DNA of 64,000 nucleotides from contig SADC01001320.1 in assembly GCA_004194705.1 (NCBI GenBank), positions 620,001 to 684,000 of the forward strand, written 5' to 3'. Position numbers and translations under genes: made by a program. Of this stretch, positions 36,567 to 47,734 are shown one piece after another. The notes beneath the pieces were generated by a model. That model was not told the origin of the DNA. It did no database searches and saw only the letters and a list, made by a program, of their open reading frames with translations. Source of the stretch: Ditylenchus dipsaci. Its lineage: Eukaryota; Nematoda; Chromadorea; Rhabditida; Anguinidae. Each line of letters opens with the position of its first letter. Positions within the stretch are counted from its first letter, which is position 1.

Positions 36567-37471
36567 AGTGTGGGGAAAAATTAAGAGTGCGAAAACAAGA
36601 GCAAACACACCCAACCGCGCAAAAAGTAATAATGAATTTGAAAATTTCAAAAGCTTAGCGTTTTAGTGTCACGTTTACCTGTTTTGGGACATTTGTCCCG
36701 CCAACAGGTAAACGTCGCTATGCCCAAATTTGATCGAAAAAATAAGCGGGCAGTCTACAATAGTCTAGCAGTCTCTAATAAACGGGTACCCTAGGAGGTG
36801 ATTTGAAAATAAACGGGCATGCTCGCTTATTAGAAGAAATACGGTATAAGGGCAGGTGGCAATGAAAGACTAATTTCCAGGCACCACTCATTTAAAAAAA
36901 AATTTAACTCCGCTAATTGTAAAAAAATCACTAAACATAAAATGTCACGATTTGTACACACCGAAATATGCCCTTGGTCTAAACGTGTTGAAACTAAATC
37001 AAAAGGTCATAACTAGGACAGGATTCGGTCGGTTAACCGAAAAACGAGTATTTAGGCCAAAGAGCCTAAATCGAAAAACGATTTCCGAAAAATCGGGAAA
37101 ACCGAAAATTGGGTTCTGAAAAATACCAGTTCATTTGAGACAACACAGACCGAGAACCAGGTGCAAGCCAGTGTACCGATCAAAATAAACTCAAAAAAAC
37201 AAGAACCGAAAACTGGTCTAAAACTAATTTTTAAAACCAACCGATCTGAAAAAAACAACCGGACGCTAGCCTATCCGTAACTAATAAGTTCTTAAAAATA
37301 ACCATGACCGCTTCCTGCATCTATAAAAAGCAAACACATACCCACAAAAAGAATAGAAAACCGCAGAACCTTTTATTCACGCACTCGAAACCAAAAACAT
37401 GGGAACGAACCCAAATAGAAACTCAGGTTCAACAAACAAAGGTCATTAGAAGATTCAACATTTCTTTGGCA

Positions 37472-40400
37472 TCAAAGAAGGGCAGCTCCAGACTTGGAAA
37501 TTAGATTGAGAAGCCGACGAAGATCTAGTTTGGAAAAAGCTTTGTAAATGTTGTAACGCGGGTCCACAAGCAGATCTGCTATCTGCAGTACTTTTTCAGG
37601 CTCATTTGCTCGTTCATGCACATCAATAAGAGTTTTAACCACATGGAAAAAGTAGCTTTCACGGATCTTGACAAAATCAGCGGCCCTTTCGCGCTCCTTA
37701 AAAGACTAGTACATCAAAGTTAGTACCCAATATTCAAATTACCTCCACCAACGGCGACTCCTCGTCTTTCTCCCTCGCTACCAGCCAACCATTTTCACAG
37801 CAAATAACTTTCTCCAGTAATTCTACGCATTTCTTAAAAAAATTTTACTACAAAAGGATACTAAATACTTCATATTACCTTTTTCAACATCTCGCTCAAG
37901 CGAATGTGCTTCTGGAGCAAATCTCTAGCCCTCTGAATGGAAAATTCATATTCAGTCCGCTTTTTTATATCCATTCTGGCCCACTGCTCGTCTGTTAGTT
38001 TGCTTGGCAATTCGGGTGTTGATCCTTCCACGTGCTTTAGCCATGCCCCGTACTTGGTCATTGCGGCCTTAAAAAGTTATTGCTAGATATTTATTAAGAC
38101 TGCACGCTGTTAAAAATATTAGAGCTTTCGTCTTGAAGAATATTTAGAATTGATAATACTTTCTAAAATATTTCGAATTCAAAAACGGTAAGAGACGACC
38201 AAACAGAAATAAATTACTTCAAAAAAATTTCCCTGATGTTTTCTACCCAAATGAAATCCTACGACGATAAAAACAACAAAAAAAAATTGCCCTTGACACC
38301 ATTTTTTCATGCGAAGAAGATGGTTTTTTAGAATGTTACACTCTTTTCGAAATATGCTGCAACAAAATAGTGATTTATGTTGACTTACAAAGTAGAGAAT
38401 GTAGCTGTTGTATTCGTGCTGAGCATCGACAAGACGATCAGGTGTCGGCAAATTCTGCCCTTCAAACTCCTGATGGAAAGCGATTTGAACTCGATGGCTA
38501 AGGTCTTCAGGAGTAACAGACAGGAACTCCACAGCCTCGGCAATTCGGTTGTACACTGAATTAGTGGCTTCATAGAATTATATTCACGTTATTAGTTGTA
38601 AGGATACCCACGGAAGAGTTTTCTCAGCAAATAGTTGGCCTCCAGAATTGAATCCCATATAGTTTCATGGCCTCCATATGTCAACCATTTCCAAGCTCTG
38701 AGCATTTCACTGGCAGATTTGGCAGTCTGAAACCAAAATATGAAATTTTAATCTGTAATTCGATTGAATTGAAAAAAACCTCGTCATTGTCTCCTGTTAT
38801 CTTGTTTTTTTTCTTAAACCTCTGAAATACGTCCTTGCACAACTCTGAGCTCTGAAATCCAACATCCAGCGCCAGTGAAAGAACCTCCTTCTGCTCAACT
38901 TCACTTTGAATTTCTACAAACCATAGATTATAACAACCATAATTTAATAACAACCATAATTATATACATATCTTAGGCACAACAGAACATACCTTCCAAA
39001 AAGTCAAGCATTTTAGACTTTGAATTGCTTCCCGACAGATGTATCAGGTAAGAGGGAACTAACGAAAACCTAAACATCGGAGTCTAGTTTTTTCAGTACA
39101 AAGCAGGCGAAATTACAATTTCATTCCGATGAGCACATCTGCAAACATAGAGATCAATTTGTCAATCACTGTAATTACGGGCCCTTCGGATGGCAGCATC
39201 TTGCAGATTTTAAGCGACAGAACCAGGTGAGCGAAGAAACGAAGTTCATGAGCGGGCAGCACGTTTTCGGACGTCTCCAGGTATGATTGGATATAGCTGA
39301 CTGCGTTCGTCCAATTGCCCATAGCCAAATGCCCAAATAAGCAGTAGTAAGGATTGCTCTCGAACTAAAAAAGTGGTTAACTACATTTTCAATATCTACA
39401 CAGATAGTCTCACATTTCTGATCTCTGTAAAAATAGATGCCACATCACTAGGGACGTCCTCGTCCAGAGAATTCTTCAGCAACAGCATTTCTTCGCAACC
39501 CTTGGCGTGTTCTGCAAGCAGTGAGTTGTCGAGAATACTGTCCACGGCACAACTGAGAAAAGACCACAGCCTGTCATTGGTGGTTGAAGCATGCGAAAGA
39601 AGAGTCGGTAGTGACCCAGAGAGAGCAGCCCAAATGCACTGATCGACACTGGTTATGGCATCATCATCCTCAAAAAGTGTATACAATAAAATTTACTTGC
39701 TCGCAGAACCCATCTGGACTCTTCACTAAAGAGTATGTTATTACCATTGGAATTAATTCTCTGGCTGTCTTTTTAAAAAATGCCCTTGACTTGGCCACAT
39801 GATAATTGGATGATGAGATGAGACAGGCGAAAGAGTTGGATTTGTCAGGAATTCTCGCAAGAAAAAGAATGCGCCTACGGCAGAAAGGTTCACATTGTCT
39901 AGCAAGCATTTAGCATCACTAAGACGTCCTGAACGGAGCAGACTGAATAGTACTTTATGAAGCAGGTGGCAGCCCTCCTCATCCTCTTTGTCCATGTCAA
40001 CTTGAGTGAAACGTGCGTCAATGTGCACTGACTTACCACGCATTGTCGAATATGCACTGCAAAGAAAAGAACAAGTCACAGTGAAAGCAGCATAGCGGTT
40101 TGCCAGCGATTATAGGGACCCTTTCAGAAAAATCATAAAGCAAGTCCAAGTGATTTGCCCTTGGCGAAATTTTGCTATTTAAAGGACCATACTTGTTGAT
40201 GCAAATGAAAATTTGGCAAATTCAAATGCGCGCAGGACACTTCTCTTTCGTCTCGCACTACACTCTTTGGAGTTATTTCAAGCGGCTCAAAAAAGAACAG
40301 TGAGAGACGAAAGAGAAGTGTGAAGAGAAGACGAAAGAGAATTTGTCAAATTCTCATTTGCATCAACAAGTATGGTCCTATAAAAATCTGGATTTAGACC

Positions 40401-41314
40401 ACTTTCAAAGGCATCGAAAAGGTAGTTTTCATATTCCTTTTGGTGATTGAAATTCAGGTGTCCTGATAACCGAAAATAACAAAGAATTGCTGTAAAACGA
40501 ACTAAATGTTATCTACGTTGTCAAAGTGGCTGGCCTCGGCGATGTGTCTGCTGAATCCATCCGGGTTTCTGAACGCAATTTCTTCACTCCAATGGAGCAA
40601 TGTCTGAAATGCATTGAGTAAAAATTGTAATTTATATCGAAATCATTTGACTGCCATGTGGCTGAGCTGAAACACTACAAAGGTTACCGCTAGTTTGCGA
40701 AATTCCTGGTTTTGAGTAAACAGCTTCGATAAAAAAGATTCTTCATTCTAAAAACATATGATTGGAATTGAACTCAAGTAAAATCTTGAGACAATTACCT
40801 GATTGTTGGAAGCTAATTCTTCAGAGTCCATCAGCTTGAGCACCATTTCATAAGCATCCTTCTCCAAGGACATCTGGTTGAGAATCATTCGAGTGTTTCG
40901 ATCCATTTCCGACCTGCCTTCTGACAATTTTCGATAGTTTTGACTGCGAAGTCGCACGTCTAAAAGATATGAAAAATGCTAAAAAAAATCATACGGCAAT
41001 TAGAGCTCACCTCCAGAAAGCCTTGCAAAATATCACGGAAACTGGAAGTACCCTCAGAAACATTGCGATGGAAATCTTCAAACACAGCTCGCGAGACTAA
41101 AGTCAGAATGGATTTTAATCAGTATATACTTACACCTAGTCTTACTCTTGACCAACATATCACTTTTATCCATGAAGTGAACATTTGACACATTAGGCAC
41201 TATTCCAAGCAGCTCTGACGAGTTGTCCATAGAACGACGATCGTTAATAGATCCTGACACTGAACCATCGTCGTAAAAAAAGTCACTGTTGTTTGCAAAC
41301 GATGTTGAAGCCAT
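37472..41314 (-). CDS. NUP107: nucleoporin Nup107
   Basis: About 17 exons on the minus strand; Y-complex (Nup107-160) scaffold of the nuclear pore. Well-supported exons: 41314-41134, 41096-41011, about 40959-40799, 40747-40688, 40603-40517, from 40056, 39668-39414, 39364-39117, 39069-38993, 38913-38780, 38726-38612, 38555-38389, 38067-37879, 37832-37743, 37696-37472. Diagnostic words: an acidic N-terminus (NNSDFFYDDGS), LLHKVLFSLLRSGRLSDAK, CIWAALSGSLPTLL, HELRFFAHLVL, WLTYGG, ANYLLRKLF, and the C-terminus YKAFSKLDLRRLLNLI. Length near 800 residues fits the family. Three places are unresolved: the exon 2-3 junction (41010-40960), the stretch 40056-39670 where the frame must change around CLLDNVN, and a possible small exon near 40390-40490. 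No signal peptide; a soluble alpha-helical scaffold. Confidence 0.9.
40183..40379. mobile_element. TTAA-type foldback element in a Nup107 intron
   Basis: Ends AGGACCATACTTGTTGATGC and GCATCAACAAGTATGGTCCT, left flank TTAA, right flank ATAA (probably mutated). The same CACTTCTCTTTCGTCTCGCA hairpin core appears as in the CATGGTTTTTG-type elements. A left-half relative occurs at about 24437-24500. Confidence 0.8.
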
Positions 41315-41854
41315 TCTGAAAGAGTTCTTTTGATCAGTTTAGACACGCAGGCGACTATATCTCAAATAAACCCCTGATACATGATATTTTTTGGGGTCTC
41401 TTCAAGATAATATTTGGTATAGGTGGGTAACGCAATAAACAGGTTGCAAATTTTGGCAGAATTAATTTCGCAATTTCGAAAGCGAGATTCTATGATTTTT
41501 TTGTAGATCGAATTGAATTTTCGCACCAAAAGTGTGAAATTCCGCACCAAATTAATTAAATTCCGCACCAAATTCAAATTCGTTCTAAAAATAGTGAATT
41601 TCCGCTAGGGTTGGTTGATTGGTAATTACCCGGAAAGTACAGTTGCGGAAAAAAGTTACGGTCCGATCAAAAATTTTTTTGATTTTTTATGCAAATTGCT
41701 GTGTACACGTACAGTAGCGGAAAAAAGTGATGACTCAAGCATAAGTTTTGCGTATTTTGCTTCATATCTCCCGACTACATGCATTCTTTGATTTAACATA
41801 TATAAGCAATAATGATCGCCGGAATCTCAGCTACATTTTGAGTACAAATACATA

Positions 41855-43027
41855 CCGTATTTCCTCTAATAGAAGCCCCCTCCTATTATAAGCCCCCCTC
41901 TAATATAAGCCCCCTCTGGAGGTCATCCAAAATATAAAAGCCCCCCCTCTAATATAAGCCCCCCCCCCTCTAGTGGGTATCCTGAAAATATAAGCCCCCT
42001 TTTTATATAAACCCCTTAATCAAATATTTTTTAGATAAACAGGTGCTGCTAAACGTGGTAAAAGATACAAAGAGTGCCTTTATGTATTTGCCTATCACAT
42101 CTTTCGAAGTGGATCGCTGGAATACTTGTGAATGAGTGAATTTCAAAGCAAAAACTACATCGAGTGCTATTTTAGCGGGCATTTTGTTGGTTTAAAAAAT
42201 TGCTTTACGCAGTAATCATCGGCAGAAAATCAGCAACAAACGATACAAAGTGACGTCGGTTTACGTTTGAGGAACAAGAAAATAAGTCGGCAGCATAGGT
42301 CAGATAAAAAGAAGGCATAACGATATTTCGCAGAAAATTATCTTAATTTCGCAGCAAATTTTGTCTCGCTTTTTATTTTTGATTTTCTAACCTTTTTTTG
42401 AAAATTACAGGGTGAGTCGAGAAATTCGAACACTTTTAATAAGCCATAACCTTTGTCTAGGACAAATTCCGAAATTCTGTAAACGCAGAACGACTCAATT
42501 TTTATAGGAATTTCTTTGATATATAATGTGAAAACACAATTTTCGCTTGATCCCCCCATGTGGTTTGGCCTTGGCCATCCAGAGGCTATTCTCAGACATT
42601 CGGCAAAGTTATTACTCTAAATGAGAATTTAGCTACATAATGGTGTCAATACTTTCAGAAAAAGTATATGTAAACTAATAGAAAAGGTAAAACAAAATTC
42701 GCTGAAAAATTAAGATATGCTGCGAAATTCCAATACGCCCAAAATAAATTTAGGTAGAACGCCTCCGAGAGAAACAGTGGGTAAACTATGAATATAGAAT
42801 AAGTGCTTTTGATGTTTAAACGCTGTTTCAACAATGTTATGTGGAAAATTAGAAGCGATCAGAGGGTGGCGTAAAAAAATTATGACTAAAAATTTTTTCC
42901 GCGCCTTCGGCGCGGCGAGTTCAAAAAATAAAGGCCCCCCTCTAATACAAGCCCCCCTCTAATATAAGCCCCCCCTGGAGGCCATCCATAAAATAGAAGC
43001 CCCGGGCTTCTAATAGAGGAAATACGG
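41855..43027. mobile_element. 1.17-kb CCGTATTTCCTCT element
   Basis: TA flanks, ends CCGTATTTCCTCTAATAGAA and complement. Subterminal AAGCCCCCCTCTAATATAAG units occur at both ends (41876-42005 and 42930-43000). The interior has no recognisable transposase; it includes TTTCGCAG/CTGCGAAA words and is much longer than its relatives. Confidence 0.8.
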
Positions 43028-43031
43028 TATA

Positions 43032-43272
43032 CCGTATAACCTCTATTAAACGGGCACCCCTACAGTTAACGATTTTCAAATTTGCTTTGCTTTTTTAACC
43101 CCGATATTGTTTATTTTTCGTAAAGAACGTGCACTCATTTTGTAGAGCTTCACAAACTCTACAAAATGAGTGGTCGTCCGTTTCGAAAAATAAACAATAT
43201 TGGGATTAAAAAAGCAAAGCAAATTTGAAAAACGTTAACTGTAGGGGTGCCCGTTTAATAGAGGTTATACGG
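43032..43272. mobile_element. CCGTATAACCTCT TA-flanked miniature element
   Basis: Sister family: TA flanks, ends CCGTATAACCTCTATTAAAC, near-perfect hairpin with a CTCATTTTGTAG..CTACAAAATGAG loop region. A truncated copy lies at 44193-44310. It abuts the previous element, separated only by the two TA duplications. Confidence 0.85.
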
Positions 43273-43329
43273 TATGTATGATAAGGAATCAGAAACTTTT
43301 TAATTGTTTTTCAAAATGCACTCAAATTT

Positions 43330-44130
43330 TGAGGCGGAAAAAAGTGATGACTCAAATCCTTTTCTATTGATGTTTCATCGTCATTTTATGTCTATGGCCA
43401 ATTTTAAATGTTTATTCGTAAGCCCTGTTTCTCAGCTACAATTTGGAATGTCAAACTTAATTTTATAATTATTCTAGGAAAAATTATGACCATCAAGATA
43501 AAAGCGTCGATTTCTAGTCAAAATAAAGGAAAATCCAACGAAAATGACTGTTTAGACACACAAATAATAGCTTTTCTCAAAAAAATTTTGATGAAAAGAT
43601 AACATTCAATGCACCATTCGAAAGATCTTTGATTTCTCTACACAATGACATGTTGACTGCTTTTTTAGAAAAATACAGCGCTGAGAAACGGACGGTTGAA
43701 TTTCGACAAGACAAAAAACCACTGTTTTTGCCTTATTTTTAGCCTTTTTTTGTCTTGTCGAAATTCAACCATCCGTTTCTCAGCCCTGTATTTTTATAAA
43801 ACAACAGTCAACATGTCATTATGTAGAGAAATCAAAGGACTTCGAATCATGCAATGGATTTTATCTTTTCATCAAAATTTTTTTGAGAAAAGCTATTATT
43901 TATGTGTCTAAACAGTCATTTTCGTTGGATTTTCCTTTATTTTGACTAGAAATCGACGCTTTTATCTTGATGGTCATAATTTTTCCTAGAATAATTATAA
44001 AATTAAGTTTGACATTCCAAATTGTAGCTGAGAAACAGGGCTTACGAATAAACATTTAAAATTGGCCATAGACATAAAATGACGATGAAACATCAATAGA
44101 AAAGGATTTGAGTCATCACTTTTTTCCGCC
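43330..44130. mobile_element. palindromic Tc1-like element, GGCGGAAAAAAGTGATGAC ends
   Basis: Near-perfect 400-base arms meet near 43735. Outer words GGCGGAAAAAAGTGATGACT; inner words GAGAAACGGACGGTTGAATT. The similar inner words AGAAACGGATGGTTGAAG occur in the palindrome at 44628-45316, so the two are related. Confidence 0.7.
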
Positions 44131-44627
44131 TCAAAATTTGAGTGCATTTTGAAAAACAATTAAAAAGTTTCTGATTCCTTATCATACATACCGTATAACC
44201 TCTATTAAACGGGCACCCCTACAGTTAACGTTTTTCAAATTTGCTTTGCTTTTTTAATCCCAATATTGTTTATTCTTCGAAACGGACGACCACTCATTTT
44301 GTAAATTTGAGTGCATTTTGAAAAACAATTAAAAAGTTTCTGATTCCTTATCATACATATATGTATTTGTACTCAAAATGTAGCTGAGATTCCGGCGATC
44401 ATTCTTGCTTATATATGTTAAATCAAAGAATGCATGTAGTCGGGAGATATGAAGCAAAATACGCAAAACTTATGCTTGAGTCATCACTTTTTTCCGCTAC
44501 TGTATATTTTAGAATAAAATTGAAAATCGAAATAGACAGTCCTGTGCAGAATTTCATGCACTACAAAACTGTCATTGCTGTTTAAAATATTTTAAACAAA
44601 TTATGTTGAGCATCGCCACTCATTCAA

Positions 44628-45316
44628 ATGTATCCGAAAAACAAGGTACGAAAAAAGTTACGGTCCAATAACATTTTGATCTTTTTTACATGCTTGTCTT
44701 CAATGGTGAAAGATTACAGCATACATTTTTTAAAAGCCCTGAATTTTAGCTGCAATTTAGAAGGTCAAGCTTTTGCTTTAAATTGTTCTGAGAAACTTAT
44801 GACCATCAACATAAGGGCTATAAGGCCATAAGGGCTATAGACAGGGCTAAGAAACGGATGGTTGAAGTTGGAAAAAACAAAAATGTACCAAAATGAAGTA
44901 AAAAGAGGAGTTTTATAACTCTTCCAACTTCAACCATCCGTTTCTTAGCCCTGTCTAATTCTAAAAGAGCAGTCGACATGCCATTTTGTAGATAAATAAA
45001 AGAGCTTTTAGATAATGCATTAAATGCTAGCTTTTGATATATAAATTTTCAAGGATAGCTGGTATTTACGTGACCGAACAACCATTTTCCTTACATTTAC
45101 TTTGATTTTGACTAAAAGTCGACACTTTTATGTTGATGTTCATAAGTTTTCTCAGAACAATTTAAAGCAAAAGCTTGACCTTCTAAATTGCAGCTAAAAT
45201 TCAGGGCTCTTAAAAAATGTATGCTGTAATCTTTCACCATTGAAGACAAGCATGTAAAAAAGATCAAAATGTTATTGGACCGTAACTTTTTTCGTACCTT
45301 GTTTTTCGGATACTTT
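44628..45316. mobile_element. palindromic Tc1-like element, ACGAAAAAAGTTACGGTCC ends
   Basis: Arms of about 300 bases: AAGATTACAGCATACATTTT and CTGCAATTTAGAAGGTCAAG on the left recur inverted on the right (45165-45260). The same AGCTGCAATTTAGTAGGTCAA word occurs at 25430 in receptor intron 9. Non-coding. Confidence 0.7.
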
Positions 45317-46337
45317 TGAATGAGTGGCGATGCTCAATATAATTTGTTTAAAATATTTTAAACAGCAATGACAGTTTTGTAGTGCATGAAATTCTGCACA
45401 GGACTGTCTATTTCGATTTTCAATTTTATTCTAAAAATATACGTGTACAGAGCAATTTGCATAAAAAATCAAAAAAATTTTGATCGGACCGTAACTTTTT
45501 TCCGCAACTGTATTTCTCCGGAGAATTACCCAACCCTAATTTCCGCACCAAAATTGTGAAATTCCCCACCAAAATTTTTAAAAAATTGTTTATGCCTTTT
45601 TCTGTCCAAGACCGACCAAATTTTGCATAATTTTGCAAGAATTTAAATTTTTAGCCTGAAAATGACCATGATTGCTCAGAATCCCACCCCGGAATGGCCA
45701 AAAGCCCCTGAAAGTTGGTTTTTGGGGTTTACTGAAGGTGGGTGAAAACTTTAGGGGAAAAATTTTTTTAATCGCTCAGAACTCCACCCTGAACCACTCA
45801 AAATCATCCTAAACCTGGAATTTGAGCAATAAAGCCCATCTGACTGGAATTCCGATTCGCCCAGTCGGTTTTTCGCAGAAAGTGTGAAATGTGTCTGTGC
45901 TGTCTTATGATCTTCAGAGAAATATTAAACCGTCTTTCTGGCATCTATGTCTCAGATCTACTTCCGAACTCAATAACTTAATTTAACTGCCTTGCGTGAA
46001 CGAAAAAAGAGACAATGCTCGACTTTTTATACATGATAAATAGCTCAGACAATGAATTAAAAAAATGGGTGGGAAATTTCACAATTTCGGTCCGGAATTT
46101 CACTGTTTTTAGAACGAATTTGAATTTGGTGCGGAATTTCACACTTTTGGTGCGGAAATTCACATACAGCCTTTTCGTGTCGGGAATATGGGTATCAATT
46201 TAGTCGCTATTCTTTTAAATTATGGGTGTAACCATGAGACTTTGGATAAATCTCTATATATTTGGACAGGTGGACGACGCTACTTTGATCCACATTCCGA
46301 AAAGCTTCGGTATTAAAGGAAAACATATGAATAGCTA

Positions 46338-46577
46338 CCGTATTTCCTGTAATAAACGCCCCCCCCCCTCGTTCAAAATCGTGTTCTTGGCGTTGTGTTT
46401 TTGACCCACTTTTTGAATACTTCTCTTAGGCAAATTACCCCTCATTTTGTAGCTCATCTAACTGGCTACAAAATGAGTGGTAATTTGCCTAAGAGAAGTG
46501 TTCAAAAAGTGGGTCAAAACACAATGCCAAGAACACGATTTTGAACGAGGGGGGGGCGTTTATTACAGGAAATACGG
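46338..46577. mobile_element. CCGTATTTCCTGT TA-flanked miniature element
   Basis: TA flanks, ends CCGTATTTCCTGTAATAAAC, near-perfect hairpin with C/G runs beneath the ends and a CTCATTTTGTAG loop region shared with the element at 43032. Confidence 0.88.
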
Positions 46578-46752
46578 TATATAATATATCCCAATGGCTG
46601 TAGGTGAAAACATCCCTCAAAACAATCAAATCTCCCGTCAAATTTATTTTTTATTCCGTCAAATTCAAATTTTGAGCAATATCATTATATCTCCCGTCAA
46701 AATTATCAAATATACCGTCAAAATATGTAAATCACCTTTTTGCATTGTTATA

Positions 46753-46921
46753 CAGTCGACGCTCGATATAATGTCTCTCAAGGACCGGCCAAAATGGGAC
46801 GTCATAACGAGCGGAAGTTATATCGAGCGTCGTTTTATCGAGAATACACTGTAGTCTGGCCAAAATAAGAATTTTTTTCGGGACGTTATATCGAGCGAAA
46901 CGCTATATCGAGCGTCCACTG
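46753..46921. mobile_element. pogo/Tigger-like miniature element
   Basis: TA flanks, ends CAGTCGACGCTCGATATAAT and complement, repeated TTATATCGAGCG units and an AAGGACCGGCC word. A truncated relative sits at about 48530-48600. Confidence 0.85.
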
Positions 46922-46924
46922 TAT

Positions 46925-47700
46925 TTTCTTTTACCTCGTCTTAAATAGTTTTAAAAGCACCAGTAAGCCTGAGGATTGGTAGGAAAACCACCTGTTACCT
47001 TAGGGAAGTCTAACAAGTACCCACATCCCCCAATTAATTTTTTATAGTTTTGTTTAGTGTGGTACACGTATTCAATGTTTACTATTTTCCCTAATGTATG
47101 TACTAAAGGTGGATTCAGACCATTCAAAGTAGATCCTAAAAAATGGAATAACACATTAACAATATAAACCATTGAAAATGGACTAGCTGGGAGATATGTG
47201 GGGATGTATATACCTAAAACCCCGAGTATCACCTAAAATCGATAATTATCTACCTGGAAGTGGATATCTGTTTTGAAAAAGCATCAGGTGGTTTTCCCAC
47301 GACCCCGAGGCTGATCCTTTAAATTCCTGGTCTTTTAAAAGCTATTTCAGGAAAAAATCAATCAAGATAAATAAAGGTGATAGTGGTTGAGGTGATATAA
47401 ACCTAAGTATTTACCATTTGGGCTGGTTACCCTGTTTGTGATGGTCATTTGCATGAAATCGCAAAATTGGGGCAGTAAGTGACAGTAAACCAGTGCTGGA
47501 AATGATTGCAATCGATTATTAGATAGTTTTGGCCCTGGAAGTCAGTGAAATTACTAAAATGTTGAGTAAAAAAAGGGTATGCTGTTATAAATGATTAATA
47601 GCGTAGCTCAGTGGATTTGCAACCTACTATTTTGACCATTATATTACAACATATGCACCCACAGGGAATCGAACCCCAGAGTTTAAAATATTCGCTCGTC
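46925..47700. other. spacer with tRNA-like repeat fragments
   Basis: No gene recognised. Sequence at 47434-47580 is a diverged copy of 14131-14270. At 47600-47700 a plus-strand A-box-like word (TAGCTCAGTGG) and a minus-strand B-box-like word (GGGGTTCGATTCCC) lie close together in opposite orientation, so these are repeat fragments rather than one tRNA. Confidence 0.4.
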
Positions 47701-47734
47701 GATGTGCACCCCATGGTTCTCAAATATACAAGTT

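Larger units (their letters stand above)
28867..36844. mobile_element. candidate 8-kb element with CCGTATTTCTTCT inverted ends
   Basis: TA duplications flank CCGTATTTCTTCTAATAAGCG on the left and its complement on the right. The inverted homology continues inward: TTTACCTG..GGGACAAATGTCCC..CAGGTAAACG at 29440-29490 and 36665-36715, then about 110 more bases (29490-29605 versus 36555-36665). On the left it is interrupted by TGTCATTGTCATT repeats (28905-29250). The interior holds the unknown gene from 29707, and later insertions. The ends match the small CCGTATTTCC elements, so this may be a long, possibly coding relative. Confidence 0.6.
41712..44502. mobile_element. Tc1-like element, inner, CAGTAGCGGAAAAAAGTGATG ends
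   Basis: TA flanks; ends CAGTAGCGGAAAAAAGTGAT and its complement; inverted homology runs about 145 bases (TTGCTTCATATCTCCCGACT). Inside lie the CCGTATTTCC element 41855-43027, the CCGTATAACC element 43032-43272 and a further palindrome centred near 43735. Confidence 0.75.
41640..45510. mobile_element. Tc1-like element, outer, CAGTTGCGGAAAAAAGTTACGG ends
   Basis: TA flanks; ends CAGTTGCGGAAAAAAGTTAC and its complement. It is interrupted at 41712 by an element with similar but distinct ends. Its right part contains another palindrome (44628-45316) whose ends carry ACGAAAAAAGTTACGGTCC. No transposase frame was recognised. Confidence 0.75.
41515..46170. mobile_element. outer foldback element with TTCCGCACCAAA arms
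   Basis: The left arm (41515-41600) repeats GAAATTCCGCACCAAA; the right arm (46070-46170) is its inverted copy, including the words AACGAATTTGAATTTGGTGC. A third, partial array sits at 45530-45590. Everything between, including several Tc1-like elements, is nested. Confidence 0.6.

Noticed and set aside
36347..36658. 103-codon frame
   Set aside because: It crosses a foldback arm and the inverted repeat of the 8-kb element; no motif.
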